From: Pleurostoma richardsiae
Lineage: Eukaryota > Ascomycota > Sordariomycetes > Calosphaeriales > Pleurostomataceae
Direction: 5' to 3'
Length of the DNA stretch: 64,000 nt
Assembly: GCA_030052745.1 (NCBI GenBank)
Contig: JANBVO010000047.1
Span: forward strand, 1-64,000
Made by a program: the position numbers and the translations under genes
Notes under the pieces: generated by a model
Databases searched by the model: none
What the model saw: the letters and a program-made list of their open reading frames with translations, nothing else
What the model was told of the DNA's origin: nothing
In this document: positions 32,640 to 44,700 of the stretch, piece after piece
Numbering within the stretch: the first letter of the stretch is position 1
How the letters are laid out: each line of letters begins with the position of its first letter

Positions 32640-33127
32640 AAGGGCTTAGTTTACGGACAAGGTAAACCGGCGTTTCTTAAAGGCCTTGGGGTCATTTCGG
32701 TCAGGCAGTCGAAGTTTGTCGGCGATGTTTTGGTAGGTCTATTCAACGCGCGACCGGCGTGCACCCAGAACACCCAGGTGTTGGGGTAGCGTTCTCGAAC
32801 TCGATGTGCGTACTGGATGGCGAGCTGTGATTTTCTGTGTCCATCAGTCTAGTTTAGGTGGTCGCCACGCACCTGCACTTACCCGATGCCTCCCAGGCGG
32901 ACGAGGGCATCGCGGTCGGCCGGCCTGGCACACCTGTGCTGGATCCAGTCCATGATTTCGGGCTTCTGAACGAAGTCTGGATTCGCGGGGAAGAGCATCG
33001 TCGAGAAGGGCGTGGGTAGCTGGGGTGGAGTCTCATAGGAGCCCTGGGCCTAGCCCGACCCGAAGGAGGAGTTGTTCGACCCAGCATGCAATGCCGCCGG
33101 GACGGCGATTGCACCGTTGTACTCCAT
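32640..33127 (-). pseudogene. NB-ARC NLR N-terminal fragment
   Basis: Exon 1 (33127-32883) starts MEYNGAIAVPAALHAGSNNS and runs through LFPANPDFVQKPEIMDWIQH to ALVRLGGIG. A 48-bp intron (GTAAGT...GACACAG, 32882-32835) splits the P-loop. Exon 2 resumes KSQLAIQYAHRVRERYP, NTWVFWVHAG, and in a shifted frame TYQNIADKLRLPDRNDPKAF. This is the front end of a fungal NB-ARC/TPR NLR: short N-terminal region, P-loop (LGGIGKS) and following helix/strand. One in-frame TAG and one frameshift are seen, and the protein stops where the family's 'R.WL...NGRWLLILDNAD' segment should come. It complements the TPR-only fragments elsewhere in the window but is not adjacent to them. Confidence 0.78.
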
Positions 33128-34795
33128 GATTCCGTCCATCAACTCAACACCAGGGTAGGTCTGGTGCTCGCAACGAAAGTGGATTGACCCAGTCCAGCAT
33201 AGGGCGGAGTGAAGTGCGGGCCGTTCTGACCAACAGGACTCTCCTGTAGTTTGACTGGCGATGAGGAAGAGGGGGGTTAGGGTGGGTTAGTTTGGTTGGG
33301 TTTCGGCATGCGTGTGTTACATCGATCTTCTGCCTAACCCGCAGCCACGGGAACATATCACCCGCGCCATTCACGCCACATGCTGTACCCTACACAGGCG
33401 CCGTGCAAGCAGATCCGCCTCTTCGACGACATCCCTCACGCCGCATCACATGAAGTCATCCGCCCCCGCGATGCCGCGCTGAAAGAGCTTTCGACTGCAT
33501 TGTGAGACTTGTCTGAGAACTTGGCATTCTGGTTTCAAGATGTTCTTAATGCATCTGCAGAGCTCGAGGGTGCAGCAGGCAGTAATGCGGACGCGGCCGC
33601 GAAAGAGGAGAGGCCGGACGACGACGGAGTGAGCCATGACGGCGACAATGACCCTCGCCAACGAGGCTCCCGCCGACATCCCTACGTATAGCTGGAGCTG
33701 TCAGACAAGTACCGAAAAGTCACCTAATTAATCCACACCCCCTCGGCCGTATCTCCACTCACTGCTCATCGACTCCAGCATCCTTCAGATCACCAGCTGA
33801 GACATGTTGAGTCCGTGCATGTCTATTTCGTCTCGTCTAGCATATCCTAACGCATCGCGATGAGTTCTCTTATGTATCAGGAGCTTTACAATGTACCCGG
33901 ACATTTGCAGTCAGTGTTGGATACCACTACATCGATACTTACATAATGTGTCTGCTTATTAACCGGAAGATCTTCCGGACGATTTCACGTGTGTACCCCT
34001 CAATTACATCTCATCATGACGTCGCCTGTGTGCCGACTTCTTTCCTGTAACTTGTTCCCAGGGACCTATTTCTCTTGACAATTCCTTTCAACTTTAATGA
34101 CACACGCCGTTGATGCAAAATGAATTCGCACAATCCTTCAGCCTCCGATGTAAGTGTATGTCTTCATATCCTTCCAAATGTATACGCGGAAAAGTAGGTA
34201 CTGATCCGGAGGTCAAGTCGCCCAACGACGAGGATAAACGTCATCTCCGCTTGTACGGAAAATTACCAACAAGAGGCGGCCTTCTCCATCACCAGTTAGA
34301 GATATGTACATGCCTTACCTTACTACAAGCTAGCCCCGATCCAGCTGATCTAGTTGTCGACCTCAGGGAAGAAAGTACTTCGATTCTGCGGATTTCGCCC
34401 TTTCTCAGGCCCACAGACCATCCAACGCCGGCGCTGTAGAGACTGGGAGCCAGCGTCCCCTCCGAGAGGAGATATCCCATCCCTTGTCCCCTGTACCCAG
34501 CTCCAGCAATGTCGACGACGGCGCTAATCAGGAAATGCAAGGCGGTAAAAATACTGGAGATGTAAAGCATGAGAGTCGTCTGCACGAGGAGATACTTTCC
34601 GAGAACATGAAGGAGGGAAAGCACGTCGATGGCGTCCGACCCGATGAAGACTAGGGCAAGGCGTTTTCGAGAGGCTGAATGACGTTGGCGGGTGTTGACT
34701 CTACAGTAGTCAGGCAGAACCCGTCGTATACAGGAAGATCGCATACAGGAAATCTTCGATAGGACCCGCGCCTCTACATCCGATGGGGTGAAAGC
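33128..34795. other. Decayed region with two weak protein-like fragments
   Basis: On the plus strand at about 33390-33691 a frame with one TGA reads QIRLFDDIPHAASHEVI, then DLSENLAFWFQDVLNASAEL and an acidic tail. On the minus strand at 34744-34289 a frame contains hydrophobic runs (LLHVLGKYLLVQTTLMLYIS, IFTALHFLISAVVDIAGAG), possibly a membrane-protein fragment. Neither has a recognised family, a start or splice support. Confidence 0.35.
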
Positions 34796-35312
34796 TCGGC
34801 ATCCCTCTTCTCGATCTGCCTTTTCAATTGTCTGTTATCCTCTGCCAGATCTTCGCAGTAGGCCAGATCATCACCTTTTCGATCTCCTCACATAAAGTGG
34901 CAAGCGACTCAAGTTTGACCAAAAACGTGGATTGTTTGCGGCTCTTCGTCGCCGCACCTGCCTGATTCCACTTTTCCGACGTTGTTACGTTGAGCAGGAG
35001 CCTGAAATGGAGACGATGAGACTTATGATCAGCCTTCGCAAACTCAGACTTTGGCTCTAGCAAGGAGGCCATATTATGGTCGTGGAGTGGGAGATCGATC
35101 TGTGCCCGGAACATCCCGTGACAATCCAGATGAAGGCTGGTAGTGGGTGTTTGCGGGCTCTGATCAAGCATACAAAAGCTAAGCGTCTTACGGGGGAAGG
35201 TAGGAGAGAGAAGGTACGGATTGTGTGCGTCGACGAGGACAATACTTCGTGAAGCATAGGAGGACTCAAGGGTGTTATCGGAGATGTAGCGTCCTCTAGT
35301 TAGATACAGCAA
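34796..35312 (-). pseudogene. Unknown protein fragment with coiled-coil end
   Basis: The minus-strand frame includes FRAQIDLPLHDHNMASLLEP, FRLLLNVTTSEKWNQAG and LESLATLCEEIEK. A one-base change near 34870 then shifts to DDLAYCEDLAEDN and RQLKRQIEKRDAELSPHRM before a stop, a coiled-coil-like ending. About 125 bp of it are duplicated at 26.3 kb in the opposite orientation. No family is recognised. Confidence 0.4.
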
Positions 35313-35683
35313 GCAGCCGTGACATACATATCTACAGAAAATGTAAGCAGTGTATCCGAAATCGACTATATCTTCAGTGGCTTAGAATTGCCGTTATTAC
35401 CTCGAGGTCGATCGTGCGTCTGGAGAGCAGCAGAAGCAGTCAATAGAGTTCTGCGTCATTCGTCACGACTTCTGATCATCACCGTAAACTGTAATTTGTT
35501 ATTCAATCCGCCTTCCCAAAATGTTTCCGAGTCAGCTGAAGTGGGATTTCTGCATGGGCTCGGGGGAAACGCTGCACTAGTGCTGCGTGCGTCTGGTAGA
35601 CATGGCACGTTGTGATTAAGCAGGGTTGTGAAGCAATCCGGTGGCCAACACGAAGCAAGAGTGCAGATGCCAGACCCGAAATC

Positions 35684-36340
35684 ATGTCATCCGCATTCAA
35701 CTATAGGTCTTTCGAAAGGCTCTTCGACCCATCAGAAGACGTAGCGATGGTAGCTGACGACGAGACTAAGAAATTAGAGATACGTCTTGACCACCGAACC
35801 ATCATGCCTCGTGCTGGCATCACATGGAATGACGTTGAAGATTACCTCGACAGCTCATCCCCGGGAAAGACGACATTGGCCGTGGCCAGGTGGCATACGA
35901 ATGCAGAGCACAACGAAGCAGTCAGAAAATTTGGAAACCCTTTTTTACAGATAGCTCGCCAGGCTACCGGCATACATCGATCCCGAGCTCACTCGAAAGC
36001 CCGGGCATGACGAGACCATTCGAGCGGGCCGGATTTTAACAGCAATCCCAGGTTCCCTGCAGCCCACTCGTTTCTACAGCAGCCCACTGCGGCGCTGTGT
36101 TTTGACTGCCGCTCTGATTATGGCCCAGCTCGAGGCGACCGGTGAGCTAAACATCATGGACGGTCTGAGGGAGTGGTTGGGATGGGATCACAAGCACGCG
36201 TCTGATCAACGCAGCAACCGACACGAAATCCAATCCATTCCACAAAACCTGAGGAGGGCAAGCCATCGGCATCTCCAAGTCTCGCTCAATTTTGTGCCGC
36301 CATTCCCCTTTGTGGACTCGATGTTCAATCATGGTCCACT
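35684..36340 (+). pseudogene. Histidine phosphatase (phosphoglycerate mutase-like) relic
   Basis: The frame starts with ATG at 35684 and includes TTLAVARWHTNAEHNEAVRKF, which corresponds to the family's catalytic 'ARHG..EHN' but with the RHG motif disrupted. A frame change near 35975 then leads to IDPELTRKPGHDETIRAGRI (the '.DPELT..G..Q...A' segment), FYSSPLRRCVLTAALIM (the 'SPL.R..QTA' segment) and LNIMDGLREWLGWDHKHASD. The family transfers or removes phosphate through a His on the RHG motif. The second catalytic His region near the C-terminus is not recovered. A frameshift and loss of RHG indicate a pseudogene. Confidence 0.6.
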
Positions 36341-37144
36341 TAGAGAGACATCTGTTCGACTATTCTCTCCGGGTTGGTCACGTCAAAGTCGTCTTGATGG
36401 CATGGTGGTTGGAGCCGTGTTCCGTGGCGTGTATTGAGCACTTTATCACGTCGGCGGAAAGTTCTGCCGATGCTAAGACCAGGTCGATCGTAGCTTCGCT
36501 GAGGTAGTTCTGGTGTTTTTGAGCAGGCGAACGCCTTGTGTCCTATCTCCTCGCAGTTGTAACACTGGATGGGCCGGCCCGCGATTCGAACACCCTGATG
36601 TTAGCCGACTCTCCGCCGATCGTGAAGTATTGTCCCTGTAATGTCGCAGCGGCGCAGGAAGCAGTAACGATGAGCTCCGCAGTAGTGATGGCAGAAAGAC
36701 GAGCCTTCTCGACCAGGCGCTCCTGGCTCCCCCTTCGAGGTAAAAATGCGCCAAACTCGGTCGTGGTGACGTGACAGATGCCAATCCATATGTGTACGGA
36801 GTTGGCAAGGACATCGAGGTGCTAGGCGGGTACTTTTCGGAGGAGGATAAAGGTGGAGGTTGAAGAAGGGGGGGCGGGGGGGGCGGGTTTCAAAGGGTAC
36901 GATTACCGCACAGAACAGGATCAGACACATGCGCTGGTGTAGTCCTGCTTAGGATGGTCTGTTCGCCGGGATCTGGGGGTGAAAAGCGGTTGAACCTGAC
37001 GTTACTGCGTGCCTTCTCCAGCGATAAAGGCGGCCTGTATCATGAGGACGTGTAGTGGCTTCACTCTATGCTGGATTCCATATCGCGCTCGGGAGAATCT
37101 TCAATAAACCCCACAAAGTCTGTAGTATAGTAACAGTTATCCTC
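36341..37144. other. Decayed sequence without a supported gene
   Basis: Overlapping 70-110-codon frames on both strands have no motifs. A G-rich run (ggggggcggggggggcgg) lies at about 36870-36890. Confidence 0.4.
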
Positions 37145-38344
37145 TTATATCCAGCGACAGAACGCTCCGCTCCGAAAGAAGGCATAAAGAATGATGAACA
37201 GGGCGCCTAAGTATGCTGTAAACGTGATGGCAGCAACAGTCCGGCTTCCAGCGCGGCCTGTACCAGCTGAGAGACTCGCAAGGTAGGCCGAATATAAGTA
37301 GGTCAATGTTCTGTCATAGTCGTTTAATCTGGACGTTAATGCTGATATATGGTCACAAGTATGCTCAAGGTAACTGCCGATCTCATGACGAGACGCGAAG
37401 TGGTTACGCTCTTTGCCATATCTGGCGAGCTTCTCGAAAAGGACGGCTCTAGAGGCCAGAAAATCCTTTGCTGTCATGACCATATTGCGGCACCTATCGA
37501 TTTGTACGGGGACTGAAGCAGGATTGTCAAAATCATTCACAGAAATGCAACCCCAGATGGCATCAATGTCTGCCCGAAGATTGTCCGTTATATAATCAGC
37601 TTCGTCGACGCCGTCATGCTTAGGCATTGTCAGATTAGCAACCAAGCTTGCCGGGTCAAATTTCATACAGGAGTGCGCAGCAAATCCAATCACTCCCTAA
37701 CGCGATATAGTCAAGCAAGCCTCGTGTCCGGCTCGTAGACTTTTGTGGAGTCGGTGGAAACGGAAATGTGAAGGTAACAACGCCTTCCGGGAACACAATG
37801 GCGTATATGTATCCCTGTTTCGCGGTCATCTCAGCATGCTGGAAGAGATGGAAACAGGCCACATAATAGTGCTCTTCGTACGCCACTTTTTCTTCTGTAG
37901 CTGGATTCTTGATGTCTTTTATCGTCAGCTGGCGGATCGACAAAGTATCCGCCATGTAATCGATTTCCCCTTCCGTTAGATTCATTATATTCAGCCACCA
38001 TGTTCCAATTTCTACTTTAGAAAGACTCCTAAAAAGGAGTTCAGGGACACTCATATCTTGAAGTTGGACAGCCTGAATCGTAGAACCAAGGCCAGACGAG
38101 GTGAATGTAACACGAAGACGGTATGCTGGCTCATCAGCAGGATGAAATGTGTAAGCCAAGTAACGCCTGTCATACCCAAGAATCCTATATCATCCGAATG
38201 CCTGACAAATTCGGTGAGGGCCGTACTCTCTCGGTCATTTGAGAAGATGTCAGCACGTTCAGCTAGATAGCCTCGCCTGCGAAGGCACCCAGCTGTCTCG
38301 GCCGCCAGCCCCAGCTCGATGTTCTCTAAGGCGTGGTCATCCAT
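37145..38344 (-). pseudogene. CorA-like magnesium/cation transporter relic
   Basis: Reading the minus strand from ATG at 38344: MDDHALENIELGLAAETAG, then a frame change near 38195 to YRILGYDRRYLAYTFHPADE. Next come TWWLNIMNLTEGEIDYMADT, LSIRQLTIKDIKNPATEEKV, YEEHYYVACFHLF and YIYAIVFPEGVVTFTFPF. A second change near 37670 leads to FDPASLVANL, RCRNMVMTAKDFLASRAVLF and IGSYLEHTCDHISALTSRLN. The order matches fungal CorA-family proteins (WWLD..NPT..E, FSIH.LT.EDI, YYFV.F, CR..VM...RLL, Y..D..DH). The terminal segment is hydrophobic (ALFIILYAFFRS), but the GMN pore motif is missing. At least two frameshifts plus the lost pore motif mean it is not functional. Confidence 0.7.
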
Positions 38345-38689
38345 GAGCGTTGAATCAAGGAGCTGATCTAAGCAAGGAAGGCAGCATACGCCCGCCAGTC
38401 TTAGACTATTGAAATAGAGATCCCCGAGTTACTCCGGAACCCTTGATTGTCTAGAATATTGTGTATAGCTGGGAAATCGTCCTGACACGTGTGATGATGA
38501 CTCCAGGCTACCCCGCGTTTTGTATGACCCCGCATCCGCTGTGTCCTATTCCCAATTCTTGAATCATTACGTGTACAACAGGGTGGTCTGAATGAACGGC
38601 CTGTCCAGGACTGTCCTTATACGGGTGGCGGTCGAAGGCATAGCCGTAGCCAGACATCTCTATTCTAATCAGAATTGTCTGAAGGCGGT
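38345..38689. other. Decayed sequence without a supported gene
   Basis: No frame with motif or splice support. Confidence 0.4.
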
Positions 38690-38985
38690 CTCAGGCTACC
38701 GCACCCGGGGAAGACGCGCACGAGGCAGAACGCCCTCACGGTCAGGAAGATGATCCCGTCGTCCTCCCAGTAATCCATCACGACCGCTCGGGCACGGCCG
38801 AGAAAATACATCTGGCAGAGTCTGTACAGATGCGTCGACCCCATAGCCTACATGAGACGAGGGCCAAGACCCAGGGTGGTAGTGCTCGACCGTTGGAGTA
38901 GAGCATGCCAGGCCCATCCCGCCATTATCATCAAGGAGAGGAGGTGCACGAATCCGAAATGCGGCCAATGCGTTCTTAGCCCCCA
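38690..38985 (-). pseudogene. Unknown conserved fragment (copy B of the 13.2-kb segment)
   Basis: The minus strand reads LSLMIMAGWAWHALLQRSST, TTLGLGPRLM, a stop, then STHLYRLCQMYFLGRARAVV, MDYWEDDGIIFLTVRAFCLV and RVFPG. The composition is clearly protein-like. The front 110 bp are shared with 13183-13291. The family is not recognised. It lies directly downstream of the DUF3435 relic on the same strand and could be fused sequence from another gene. Confidence 0.45.
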
Positions 38986-40855
38986 ACCGGCGACATTCAG
39001 GGCACAGAAAGATCCCGCATAACAGTCCCGCTGCGACATGAACACTCCGGAAACGCCTGCCGAAACTGCCTTTGGTAATGCCGCCGCATACCAAGCAACG
39101 GCGTGAACTGTCCTTGCTGGTCTTTTCCATTTGATCCCGGTAGACCGCTCCTGGGAAGGTTCGGCGCATGCATCCTGCTATGCTCCATTCCAACAGGCTG
39201 TTGATCGCGCGGTCAGGCAGATCGACGCGGGCGCATTCCGGGCCCTCGTATGGCGCATCAAGCAGCCCTGCCCAACATGGGCGGCTTTGTAGTGACGCGT
39301 CAGGGACCACACACACCAGAGCTTTCTCCAGAGCAAAGGCACGTTGGGCGGTCATTTACCACCGAGCTGTCGGGAGGTGGAGGCAGTTCGATAGCAACCC
39401 AGATCGTCCGCAAGCAGTTCACGACAAAGTCCGCGGTAGTGGCCAGAGAAACCTTCCCAGCGCCGTCTCCAACTTGCGGTTTCCTCAGAATATTTCTGTC
39501 GGCTCATGCGTACTGCCAGGAGCCACAGCTTCCATTTGGGATTTGTGAACTTGAGGTGGCTTCTCTTCCCGCTTCCTGGCCGGAGCAAGTTTAGATCACG
39601 CCGATTTTCGATAACTACAGCTGTCCTTCGGTGGGGTAGATGAGCGCGTTGAGGTCCATGATCAGTGACGTATCGCGGAACCTATCGAAGAGCTTCTATG
39701 TTGCTCTTGCCAAGCTCCATTGAAACGTTTCTTGAAAGTCAGCGAAGCGAGATCTGCCGCTACGCATTCACTCTGGCAGCTCTTCTCGCACACCGCAGTC
39801 GTCCGCGAGATGATAAATTGCGTAACGCTGGTTTGAGTGCTCCTGGGGGAGGGGTATCAGTTCATCTGTCCATGACGGAGTAGATCGTCACTCACCGTTG
39901 AGCCTGCCGCCAGCCCCGAGTCTCATAGCGCGGCAGTCCTCAACCACGAGAGTGCGCTGGCGCAGTTGGTCAAACGAGGCCGGAGAGATCGGGAAGACTT
40001 TTCTATCTTTGGCCATATCCTTCCAGGAGATCCGGGCAAGAAGAGGCAGGAGAAGAGGCGGAGATGAATGAACTGCTTTGATCACCTGGACTTTCCCCGC
40101 GCCGCGCGTTTTACCTTGTTCCTGGATATAGTGATGGTGGCCGCGAGCCCCGTCTTCTTCAGTGGTTCGAGCCCCGTACGAACGCAAGCTGCACTTTGTG
40201 AAACTTTAGCGCGAACACCATGCCCCATCTGAAGTCGCCGATGCCGAGCAGGAGAACGACCGAGTGGAATGAGACCTGCACGGCCGGCATGCACAACATA
40301 TTGTCCGTGTGCAGCCACAGGATCTCAAGGAGAACCCTAATACCCGCAGGAGTCATGTCCACCTTCTCGTAGTCCGTTGACGTGAGGCCCTAGTCGGTCG
40401 CCAGTTGACTGTAATATCCATTAGACAAGCATCAGTCGTCAGCCGTTGTGAGGAGACCGCCACCAACCTGCCGGATAAAGCCCAGCTGACGCCGGCTATG
40501 ACGCTGGCGACGCCCTCGTCACGGGCACCGACACCGTTTGGATTGCGCTCGAGTTTTCAGAGCTTCGCTTGCCCCCGGAGCTCGGCCACTCCTCCTGGCC
40601 CTCCATCGTTCCGGTCGCAAGATTTTGTCGTCAACCTCTGCGATCCCCTCCCTTTCATATAGTCTTGACACTTTCAGGACAGGTGATTCCGTATACCCAT
40701 TCGAGTTCTTCCGATCCGAGCGTGAGACGTTCCTGCCGCGAGGCCTCGATGTAGGCTTGCAGGAAAGCCGTACAGATGTTGATCGTCTTTTCAGTTTCCG
40801 CACACAGGTCAAACCAGATCCCTTGAGGGTCTAGTTTCAACTCGTCTCCGACGTA
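38986..40855 (-). pseudogene. DUF3435 tyrosine recombinase (Starship captain-like) relic 2
   Basis: Minus strand, N to C: EKTINICTAFLQAYIEASRQ, RLTLGSEELEWVYGITC, IAEVDDKILRPERWRA, DMTPAGIRVLLEILWLHTDN, VQVSFHSVVLLLGIGDFRWG, ATITISRNKVKR, KVFPISPASFDQLRQRTLVV, MRLGAGGRLNG. A GTGAGT...CCCCAG intron follows, then GALKPALRN, ENRRDLNLLRPGSGKRSHLK and a Cys/His-containing tail (RCLVCGG...RSVH). This is the order of FluG/DUF3435 proteins, tyrosine recombinases that mobilise Starship elements. The Arg of the first catalytic box is visible (MRLGAGGR). The His and Tyr boxes after GALKPALRN are scrambled. Many frame changes and stops show long decay. The orientation points cargo, if any, to lower coordinates. 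Confidence 0.78.
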
Positions 40856-41701
40856 CCTGCAGGGGCTGCCTCATGTCAGCCGTCAAGAACATAGAGACGA
40901 GCATCAGAAAAGGGGGGTCGCGAGGGACTGACTCGTTCCAGGCGTTGAGCATCCGGCGCCGGCTGCTGCTCATCCTCTCCGCGACCAGAAACCCCTCTTC
41001 TACCAGCTTCGATTAAGGTCACCTAGGCTTCTTTCCTGGATACGTTACCGAACCGAGAGTACGACAGCTGTCCCAGGGGATCGCCTTTAGGTCCTACGGC
41101 GAGGTCTGCCGTGCCTCCCGGTGGCGCGTGACATAGCGGGTTACCGGCGCGACTGGAGGATCGCGAGGTGTCAGGGAATGAGGAAGAGACCGGAGGAAGG
41201 GGGACCGATGAGGAGACGCCATTTCATAGGATTCTTCCTGGGCGACCGAAAGATGCAGCTGGGTGAAAAAGGGGGGAAAAGTGCGAGCAGGCGTCGAGGG
41301 CGGCTATTCCCAATACGGTCAAGAATCACGTGCTCTAGGTTCGTAAGTCGGCTTTTGTTACCGCCGATCCCCGCTCTACAACAAACTACCAAGACCGGAA
41401 ACACCGAGCTGCTGACTCACTAAATCTGGTGCACCCGGTCTTGACACCGCCACCATGTGTCTTGTTCCGGGGTAACTAGCCATTTACATCGCCCGGTATA
41501 ACGAAGCGGGCGGAGAGCCTCCCTTCGAATGCCACCATCCCGCAATTATATACGTGTACTTCTGTGACGGTCATAATAATAATGCTTGTGTCCCCAGACA
41601 TAATCATCGATCCTTTTTAGCGGGTGTCGTGATCTGAGTGTTGGTCGTGCAAATCGCCTCTGCTCCGAGGCTAGTCGATTGCGTAGTACGCCGAACGTAG
41701 C
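40856..41701. other. Intergenic region upstream of the histidine kinase
   Basis: No gene supported. Purine-rich runs (aaggggggtcgcgag near 40910, gaaaaaggggggaaaag near 41265) are seen. Confidence 0.4.
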
Positions 41702-44700
41702 ATGGAAGAGAGCCTCAAGTTCTCTTTCGAGGCGGCTTGGGAGAAGGATCTCTACCAGTATGTTGCACGCCCGGTTCATGGCGGTCATGTGGAGTTGACT
41801 GATCTCGATGGATTAGATACTTCGCGCCAGATCAGGACCTCCGCTCAGGATCGGATGCAACACTATCGGCCTTCGCGCAGCTTGCGACGCTGCGACTGAA
41901 CACGACGCGCGCGTTGATATCCCTCATTGGTCGGACGCATCAATACATTCTCATCGAGGCCACGCAGAAATCACGCCTCCTGCCCGACTCTCCTGCCAAC
42001 GATGAGGATGGACTATTGTTTGGATGTTCAACATTGCCCAGATCGCTGGGGCTCTGCGGGAACGCCCTTGAGATGCTCGAGACGCTCGCCCCGCAGGAAG
42101 ATGGGCCGCGCCAAAAGTCGTGGAGCCGATCGCCCTTTGTCATCAACGATGTCACCCAGGACGACAAGTTCAAGGATCAGCCCTTCGTTAGGAGGCACCC
42201 GTCCCTACGATTCTATGCCGCAATGCCTATTAGCACCGCAACGGGATTCAACATCGGAGCCCTGTCCGTCATGGGTGACAGGCCGAGGGACGGGCTGAGT
42301 AGCGCCGAAATAGAGTTCTTGGGCGATATAGCACATGCCATCATGGCCCATTTGGAGTCGAGGAGGCTCAACGAAGGGCACAGGCGCAGCGAGAAGATGG
42401 TCAGAGGCCTTGGCGTTTTCATGGAAGGCGGGACCGACCTGGGCGACTGGTGGCTCGAGCTCGGAAATATCAAACCTCACCGACAGCACGGCCCGAAAGA
42501 CGGCGGGGGAGCTGAAAACAAGAGGGAAAAGCACAGTTTGGATCCCACGCCATTGCGCCAAAGACACATCTCTCCCCAAAGGACTATGGAGACCCAGGTC
42601 CCAGTTCCGTCTACATCCCTTGATGGCCGTTTGATGCCGTCAATGACCACTCCAGCGAAAACAGCCGATTGCACCATTGAGGGATTAACGGCTCCTACAG
42701 CCCGGGCAGACGACAATGGAATCTCCGCCGCCTCGAGGTCTGGAAGCCAGGAATCCCCGTCTCAACGACCTCCGCAGACGGCCGTTTCGCCAACGGCCAA
42801 CAATGCCCCTGTCCCAAGCAGAGGGCACAGAGTGGGAAGGTTTACTCTAGACCTACGGGATAGACTCGTATCCCAAAACGTCAAAGAAATGTTTTCTCGT
42901 GCCAGCAACATTATCCAGGAATGCATCGAGGTAAATGGGGCCATCTTTCTAGATGCCAACACTCATACGCGTAGCGAAGAAATGGGTGAGTCACCAAACA
43001 CACTTGGTCTTGGAAGTTGAACTGGTGATCTTGCAAACTCTAGAGTCTAATATGCCTTACGAAGAAGGGGAACGCCCCCAGAACCTGACCAGTGATGAAA
43101 AGTCATCAGATATAAGTACTGCCGACAGCGATTACGTGCCGCAACTGTCAGGGGATACATCGGCCGGAAGACACGACGAAGAGCTAAAAATGTGCGGAGT
43201 ATTGGGTCTTTGGACGAGCAAAAACTCAAGTGTTTACGGCGATAGAACTCCAGTGATTCCACTTACGGAGGCTTTTCTCCAGACTCTTCTTCACAAATAT
43301 CCCCATGGACACGTCTTCCAGCCTGGTGATGGAGGCGGAGCCATGTCCCCCTCCAGAGGCCCCGGCCGCGCACCAGTAGACGAAGCAGGCGCCGAACGCA
43401 GATATCCCAAGAAGCGAGAACGACATCCAAAAGAAGTCGCTGAACGTAGGGAGGCAAAGATACTTCTTCGGATGCTTCCTGGTGCGAGAAGTATCGCCTT
43501 CGTTCCGCTGTGGGACTCGCATAGAGAAAGATGGTTTGCCGGAAGCTTCATCTGGGCCGGACAGGAGACGGCGCGTGTCCTCACACGCACCGAAGATCTG
43601 AACTATCTCGCCGCCTTCGGAAACAGCATCATGGCCGAAGTTGCCCGGCTGGATGTGGTGGGTGCAGATCGAGCCAAGTCGGACTTTATCTCGTCCGTCA
43701 GTCACGAGCTTCGCTCGCCTCTGCATGGCATCCTTGCCTCGGTCGAGTTTCTTCAGGATACAACGCTCAGCTCGTTTCAGCACGGCATGATCGATACCAT
43801 TGAGCGGTGTGGGATAACTCTCCTCGACACTATCCAACATGTACTGGACTTTACGAAGATCAACACTTTCACCAGATCCGACAGGAATGAGAGGTTGAAA
43901 CCCGGTCCTGGCGAACGGCGGCCCGGCCCAGAAGAGTCGGGCTTGAGCGTCGACGTCGACCTCAGCTTGCTTACTGAGGATGTCATCGATTCCGTGTTTG
44001 CAGGACACGAGTTTCATGTTCACCCGTCACTTCAAGTCTTCGACGAAGCGAGAAGCACCCTCCCCGAAACCACACGGAGAAATAGCACCAACGCCCGAGA
44101 TGACAGCTACACAGTTCCGAATCAGCCCGGATCAACCAATGACAGGCTCGAAGTGGTTATGGACATCGGCTGGAGACCAAACTGGACATTCAACACACAG
44201 TCCGGAGCGCTGAGGAGGATTCTGATGAATCTCTTCGGCAATGCTCTCAAGTACACCAGCAGGGGCTGGGTCAAGGTCTCCCTCCAAGCCCAAGATATTG
44301 AATCAACATCATCCAAACCAGACCAGTCCGTCATAACGATCACTGTCAGTGATTCTGGGAGAGGAATATCACAGGAATATCTGCACAGCGGCATATTCAC
44401 GCCATTCACACAGGAGAATCCTATGAATCAGGGAACAGGGCTGGGCCTCAGCACCGTGCTGCAGATTGTGGGCTCTCTGGGGGGTACAATCGACATCACG
44501 AGCGAGCAGGGCCTTGGGACCGAGGTGGTGGTGACACTTACCTTGAACAAAACATCATCCGCCGATCGTCTCCCTGTCCGCCGCGAGAGTGGAAACGTCA
44601 TTCAAACTGCCCGGGCAAAGACTGCCGGGTTAACCATAGGCCTTCAGGGTTTTGAGGTCAGCCCAGCTATTCCTAAGAAGCGTGCGGGTGAGCCGAAAGT

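Noticed and set aside
34289-34744. Membrane-protein gene with two hydrophobic segments
   Set aside because: No start, no family pattern and no intact end; noted only as a weak fragment.
36099-36437. Separate 111-codon gene starting in the histidine phosphatase region
   Set aside because: Its start is not ATG, and its motifs (FYSSPLRRC upstream, GLREWLGWDH inside) show it continues the phosphatase relic after a frame change.
43226-44023. 265-codon minus-strand frame inside the histidine kinase
   Set aside because: It lies opposite conserved kinase coding sequence and has no motif of its own.
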